Assembly (NCBI GenBank): GCA_965230565.1
Contig: CBDDLH010000005.1
Location: forward strand, 1-64,000
DNA: 64,000 nt
DNA from: BCD1 sp965230565
GTDB taxonomy: Bacteria > Bacteroidota > Bacteroidia > Chitinophagales > Saprospiraceae
Direction of reading: 5' to 3'
This document shows, in pieces, positions 60,893 through 64,000 of this stretch. The notes beneath the pieces are model-generated. The model was not told the DNA's origin. It did no database searches and worked only from the letters and a program-made list of their open reading frames with translations. Both the position numbers and the translations under genes were made by a program. Each line of letters opens with the position of its first letter. Position 1 is the first letter of the stretch.

Positions 60893-61267
60893 ATGCAAAT
60901 TTTAGATTCTCCGAATATCCCTCCTGCAAATGGGCACTATTCGCCTGCTATCAAAAGTAAGGGCATGTTGTTCTTATCCGGACAGCTTCCCATCGAACCT
61001 GGTACCCGAAAGATCCCTGATACAATAGAGGAACAGACCGATCTTTGTCTTCAGAACGTTGAATTGATCATAAGAGAGGCTGGGTGTACCAAATCAAATA
61101 TTGTGCAAATGAGATTGTATATTTCTGATGTTCAGCTTTGGGATAAAGTGAATGAGCGGTACGCAGCTTTTTTTGGAGGTCATAAACCTGTCAGAAGTGT
61201 AGTCCCAACCAGGGATTTACATTTTGGATGCCTGATAGAAGTGGAGGCAGTGGCTGAATTGCCTTAG
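60893..61267 (+). CDS. ridA: RidA-family enamine/imine deaminase
   Basis: 124 residues, the family's length. It has NIPPANGHYSPAIKSKGMLF with the conserved GxYSxA, LSGQLPIEPGTRKIPDTIEE, and near the end RSVVPTRDLHFGCLIEVEAVA with the catalytic Arg and the following Glu. RidA hydrolyses reactive enamines and imines from PLP enzymes in the cytoplasm as a trimer. It is a single gene, convergent with the Rrf2 regulator. Some RidA relatives have other roles, but the active-site Arg is retained. Confidence 0.92.
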   Translation: MQILDSPNIPPANGHYSPAIKSKGMLFLSGQLPIEPGTRKIPDTIEEQTDLCLQNVELIIREAGCTKSNIVQMRLYISDVQLWDKVNERYAAFFGGHKPVRSVVPTRDLHFGCLIEVEAVAELP

Positions 61268-61286
61268 TGAAAATCTGAGGGCAAAA

Positions 61287-61718
61287 TTATTTCAGAAAGG
61301 TGAGGCCTGATCCCAGGCCTTCCATCAGTTCATGCACAGAAGTATTTTCCAGCATATCCTGGAGGCCCCCACGAATTTCCAAAAATTTATCGTGTACGGG
61401 GCAGGGCTTCTCATTACTGCATTCTTTTAATCCGAGCCCGCAGCCCTTGTAGATTTTGTCACCATCAATAGCTGCTACGATAGCACTTAACATTACCTGC
61501 GGTTGTTTGGATGGAAGGATCTCAAATCCACCTTTTGGTCCGCGTACGGAATCAACCACACCTTGTCTGGCCAGTTCCTGCAGAACTTTGGCCGTAAAAG
61601 CCATCGGAGAATCAATAGCTTCGGAAATGCTCTTCAGGCTAACTCTTCTCCCTTCTCGGGATTCATGGGCAATGAAAAAAGTTGCTCTGAGTCCGTATTC
61701 GCAGGCTTTTGAAAACAT
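61287..61718 (-). CDS. Rrf2-family transcriptional regulator
   Basis: 143 residues. It begins MFSKACEYGLRATFFIAHES, as in IscR-type Rrf2 proteins, with a winged helix and SPMAFTAKVLQELARQGVVD near 35-60 and the wing RGPKGGFEILPSKQP. Three cysteines in CGLGLKECSNEKPCPVHD (CX6CX5C, near 92-105) match the Fe-S cluster site of IscR/NsrR-type members, where spacings vary. So it probably senses Fe-S status, NO or redox; the targets are not known. It is followed 76 bp later, upstream in its own direction, by a Ppx/GppA gene. Confidence 0.9.
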   Translation of the reverse strand: MFSKACEYGLRATFFIAHESREGRRVSLKSISEAIDSPMAFTAKVLQELARQGVVDSVRGPKGGFEILPSKQPQVMLSAIVAAIDGDKIYKGCGLGLKECSNEKPCPVHDKFLEIRGGLQDMLENTSVHELMEGLGSGLTFLK

Positions 61719-61794
61719 TTTGTTTTTGTGTTATTAATACAAATATAATGTTTTTTGCAAAAAGGACTTGGCTGTCCGAAATGAGGGTTGACAT

Positions 61795-62706
61795 TTAAAA
61801 CTCTTCCAGGAATTCTATTTGCGCCAATGATTTGCCGGATACGCGTTCGAACAGTTCATAGACCAATCCGTCCTTCAGTCCCACTCTTGGTACGAGAATA
61901 TGTTTGCTATCCATGAATTGCATGACTTTTATATAAATCTGAGAAGCGGGAATAATAACATCAGCCCGGTCTGGATTCATTTTCAGCATTGACTTTCTTT
62001 CGCTGATGGTGAATTCATTGACATAGGCACGAATGCCTTTGAGTTCCACCAGGGAAATGACATTGTTTTGTCTCCTGGTCGCCAGTTTGTAGAGTTTGTT
62101 AATATTTCCGCCTGTACCAATGGCCATGACATTTTTGGCCTTTTTGGGTTTGACGGTTTTTAACCATGCCTGGATATCGCTGAATGTATAAATGCGGTCT
62201 GTGCGGGATAATTTTCGAACAGAACCAACCCGGAAAGACTTGCTGGCGATGAGTTTTTTATTTTCAAAAAGATTTAATTCGGTACTACCACCACCCACAT
62301 CAATATGGATGTGATAATCATCGCTGAGATAGGGAATGATGGCTTTATTGAGTATCCTGGCTTCGTCTTCTCCGGAAATAATGTTAATATTTAACTGGAA
62401 TTTTTTTGAGACCTGAGCGATGATTTCCATACCATTTTCAGCTTCCCTCATGGCGGAGGTGGCTACCGCGCTGTATCCCTTTACTTCATAGAGGTCAATT
62501 AAAATCTTAAAAGCTTTCATGAGCTGGAAAAAACGCTTCTGTGTTGGGGGTTGGATCTTTCCTTTTTTAAAAACATCACGCCCAAGACGGAGTGGAAAAC
62601 GCAGGTATTCCAGTTTTTTAAAACTAACCTTATCCTGTTCTTCATAAACATTTACGATCTGAAGTCGGATGGCGTTTGAGCCTATATCTATTGCTGCAAG
62701 TTTCAT
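61795..62706 (-). CDS. Ppx/GppA-family exopolyphosphatase
   Basis: 303 residues. The actin-like ATPase fold has LAAIDIGSNAIRLQIV at the N-terminus (phosphate 1), SAMREAENG near 85 and HIDVGGGSTELNLFENK near 140 (phosphate 2), and AIGTGGNINKLYKLA near 195. It is of the short, single-domain type. Such enzymes degrade polyphosphate or guanosine pentaphosphate to regulate the stringent response; which of these applies here cannot be told. Same strand as Rrf2. Confidence 0.9.
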   Translation of the reverse strand: MKLAAIDIGSNAIRLQIVNVYEEQDKVSFKKLEYLRFPLRLGRDVFKKGKIQPPTQKRFFQLMKAFKILIDLYEVKGYSAVATSAMREAENGMEIIAQVSKKFQLNINIISGEDEARILNKAIIPYLSDDYHIHIDVGGGSTELNLFENKKLIASKSFRVGSVRKLSRTDRIYTFSDIQAWLKTVKPKKAKNVMAIGTGGNINKLYKLATRRQNNVISLVELKGIRAYVNEFTISERKSMLKMNPDRADVIIPASQIYIKVMQFMDSKHILVPRVGLKDGLVYELFERVSGKSLAQIEFLEEF

Positions 62707-63101
62707 GGATAAATTTTTCTCGCTTTAAGGTAAGGATTTGTTTTTAAATCTAAAATATGAGTTGTCTCGAGTTTTTGAAATTCAATTTTATAAAAACGTG
62801 AACAAGATTTCTCCAGATTCAGAATTATTGTATAAGGATTTAATCTGGGGGCTCCTTATTTAAGGTGTTGAAAAACATTTGTTTGTGCTTTGGTTTAATA
62901 TCGCCTCAAGCCGGCTGGGCTTTTCATTTTGGCATTGCCCCAAAACGAAACAAAAACTCTAGAAAATCTAAACTCCTCCGTCAAACAGCAAGATTTTCGG
63001 GCATCCGCCACCAAATTATACGTGTACGGTTTCGAAGAAATTAGGAATACTGTTCAAGGGTTTTATACAAAACTGTAATATTAATCTAGGGTGACTAATA
63101 T
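62707..63101. repeat. Gene-free region with the second 58-bp repeat copy
   Basis: 62973-63030 matches 51125-51182 at about 90 percent. Around it, AT-rich DNA and a GCCGGCTGGGC stretch hold nothing else recognisable. It must contain the promoter of the Ppx/GppA gene. Confidence 0.6.
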
Positions 63102-63560
63102 TTACTCCCAAAATTTATCCGGCCAGAATTCACAATTTTCAGGAGCAGTATGGTATTGTTCAATGATAGTCAGTTGTTCGGGAGTGGCTTGCTTCTGAAT
63201 CTCATTAAACAGGACGCGTTCTTCAAATCGGATATGTTGTTTTAGTTTTTCTTCTATCTGAGTTAAAGTCTCTGTCAGGTCTGATTTTTTCTCAAAAAGT
63301 GTTTTCAATTCCTGATGTTCCGAAAGAGCCTGTTGTACGTGTGGGTTGTTTTTTGCCAGGATGGTAAAGGTGAACTTTTCCTCCAGCTCAAAATGCGGTG
63401 CCAGTTCATGTTCCCATGACCAATCCGCGTAAGCTTTTATGCGTTTCGGTTCAATATTGCGTTTGAGGCCTTCGCGAATTTTGAAACAAAGTAGCAGACC
63501 GCGATGGTGATCACGGCTTAATGGCTGTAGGGAAATATGGCGTTTTATCGGTTTGGGCAT
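63102..63560 (-). CDS. Hemerythrin-like HHE-domain protein
   Basis: 152 residues. A single HHE four-helix bundle has candidate iron ligands at the His pairs: SRDHHRGLLLCFKIREG near 15-30, WEHELAPHFELEEKF near 47-60, LSEHQELKTLFEK near 79 and IRFEERVLFNEIQ near 110-120. HHE proteins bind diiron for O2 or NO binding. The gene overlaps the stop of the YitT-type gene by one base (TAATG), so the pair is co-transcribed. Confidence 0.85.
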   Translation of the reverse strand: MPKPIKRHISLQPLSRDHHRGLLLCFKIREGLKRNIEPKRIKAYADWSWEHELAPHFELEEKFTFTILAKNNPHVQQALSEHQELKTLFEKKSDLTETLTQIEEKLKQHIRFEERVLFNEIQKQATPEQLTIIEQYHTAPENCEFWPDKFWE

Positions 63561-64000
63561 TAGTCAATATTTTCAATTTGTTGAACAAGGTTAGGAGGTA
63601 GTGTTTTATTCTTTTTCTTTTGAAGATATCTTCTCAGAACACCTCCTTTGATATTGTTGATGTCAAATTCCATGATAAACGCATCGGGGTCAATGTCTTC
63701 GATAACCCGATGGATTTTTCTGAGATCGATACGGTTGATGACGGTGTGGATTATTTTTAGTTCGTTGTTGTGACCATTGCTGCCAAAACCTCCTTCTCCT
63801 TTGTAAATAGTCATGCCGGCACCGACTTTTTGCAGGATTTGTTTTTGAACTTCTTCCTGGTTTTTCGAAATTATGGTCAGCCCGATGAAGTCTTCAAATC
63901 CTTCTATCATGAAGTCGGTCACTTTGGCTGTCACAATAAAGGTCAAAATGGAATATAGGGCAACTTCAACAGAAAACAATAAGGCTGTAATGCCAAACAA
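63560..64000 (-). CDS. YitT-family membrane protein (DUF2179), cut by the window end
   Basis: 146 residues of a protein whose N-terminus lies beyond 64000. The visible part has membrane segment(s) (LFSVEVALYSILTFIVTAKV) followed by the C-terminal DUF2179 domain (FEDFIGLTIISKNQEEVQKQ ... GVLRRYLQKKKNK), with a cytoplasmic regulatory look. YitT proteins are predicted membrane transporters of unknown substrate. Its stop overlaps the HHE gene start, giving a translationally coupled pair. Confidence 0.85.
   Translation of the reverse strand: MFGITALLFSVEVALYSILTFIVTAKVTDFMIEGFEDFIGLTIISKNQEEVQKQILQKVGAGMTIYKGEGGFGSNGHNNELKIIHTVINRIDLRKIHRVIEDIDPDAFIMEFDINNIKGGVLRRYLQKKKNKTLPPNLVQQIENID

Overview
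The window reads as chromosomal DNA of a Bacteroidota bacterium, most likely of the Saprospiria/Chitinophagia side of the phylum. Signs are an outer-membrane TonB/SusC-type beta-barrel, type IX secretion (T9SS) C-terminal sorting domains on several secreted proteins, two gliding-motility-type CTD proteins with PKD domains, LytTR and AraC-type hybrid two-component regulators, GH97 and sulfatase enzymes, and a promoter of the TTTG-N19-TAnnTTTx type. The lineage is inference; no rRNA, tRNA, phage, IS or CRISPR is visible.

Layout. 1-7.8 kb: 3' part of a frameshifted TonB-type receptor, a CBS/CNNM membrane protein, a metal-binding lipoprotein, a C40 peptidase lipoprotein, a LolA-like protein and galE. 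8-12.4 kb: cysQ with a glycosyltransferase, then a LytS-type kinase with two LytTR regulators, one of them divergent. 12.4-16 kb: glycerate kinase, then an ECF sigma factor followed by small membrane proteins. 16-24 kb: a B12/radical SAM enzyme, an M1 peptidase fused to a probable barrel, a zinc-ribbon membrane protein and an 11-mer-repeat LEA-like protein, then a probable small RNA. 24-34 kb: nitroreductase, a hybrid AraC regulator beside a Kelch/T9SS protein, a large FAD/Fe-S oxidoreductase, a small HTH protein and a large AT-rich unknown. 34-39 kb: an SPFH protein with an NAD-kinase-like protein behind twin operators, a GH57/DUF3536 protein and an acetyltransferase. 39-45 kb: two paralogous PKD/T9SS proteins around bioY, plus an orphan third copy of their 3' end. 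45-53 kb: gatA, a 44-residue membrane protein, folE with glutathione peroxidase, a CotH/T9SS protein, a broken epimerase gene and a small secreted protein. 53-60.5 kb: a carbohydrate and sulfate-ester degradation block (six-hairpin glycosidase, GH97, T9SS protein, sulfatase) without SusC/SusD. 60.9-64 kb: RidA, Rrf2 regulator, Ppx/GppA, hemerythrin-like protein and a YitT-type protein cut by the window end.

The most unusual signal lies between the genes. Short-period repeats (mostly 7-bp units with differing words, some 9-10 bp), a 33-34 bp perfect palindrome present four times, a CAGACTAAAGTCTG element that abuts stop codons three times, and a 58-bp repeat present twice are scattered through the intergenic DNA. 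Other leads are a minus-strand structured RNA candidate near 23.6-23.77 kb, twin CTTAGTTT-N7-AAACTAAG operators before the SPFH/NAD-kinase-like pair, and helical-phase direct repeats next to the LytTR and AraC-type regulators. At least three genes carry single-base frameshifts; these may be real decay or assembly errors.
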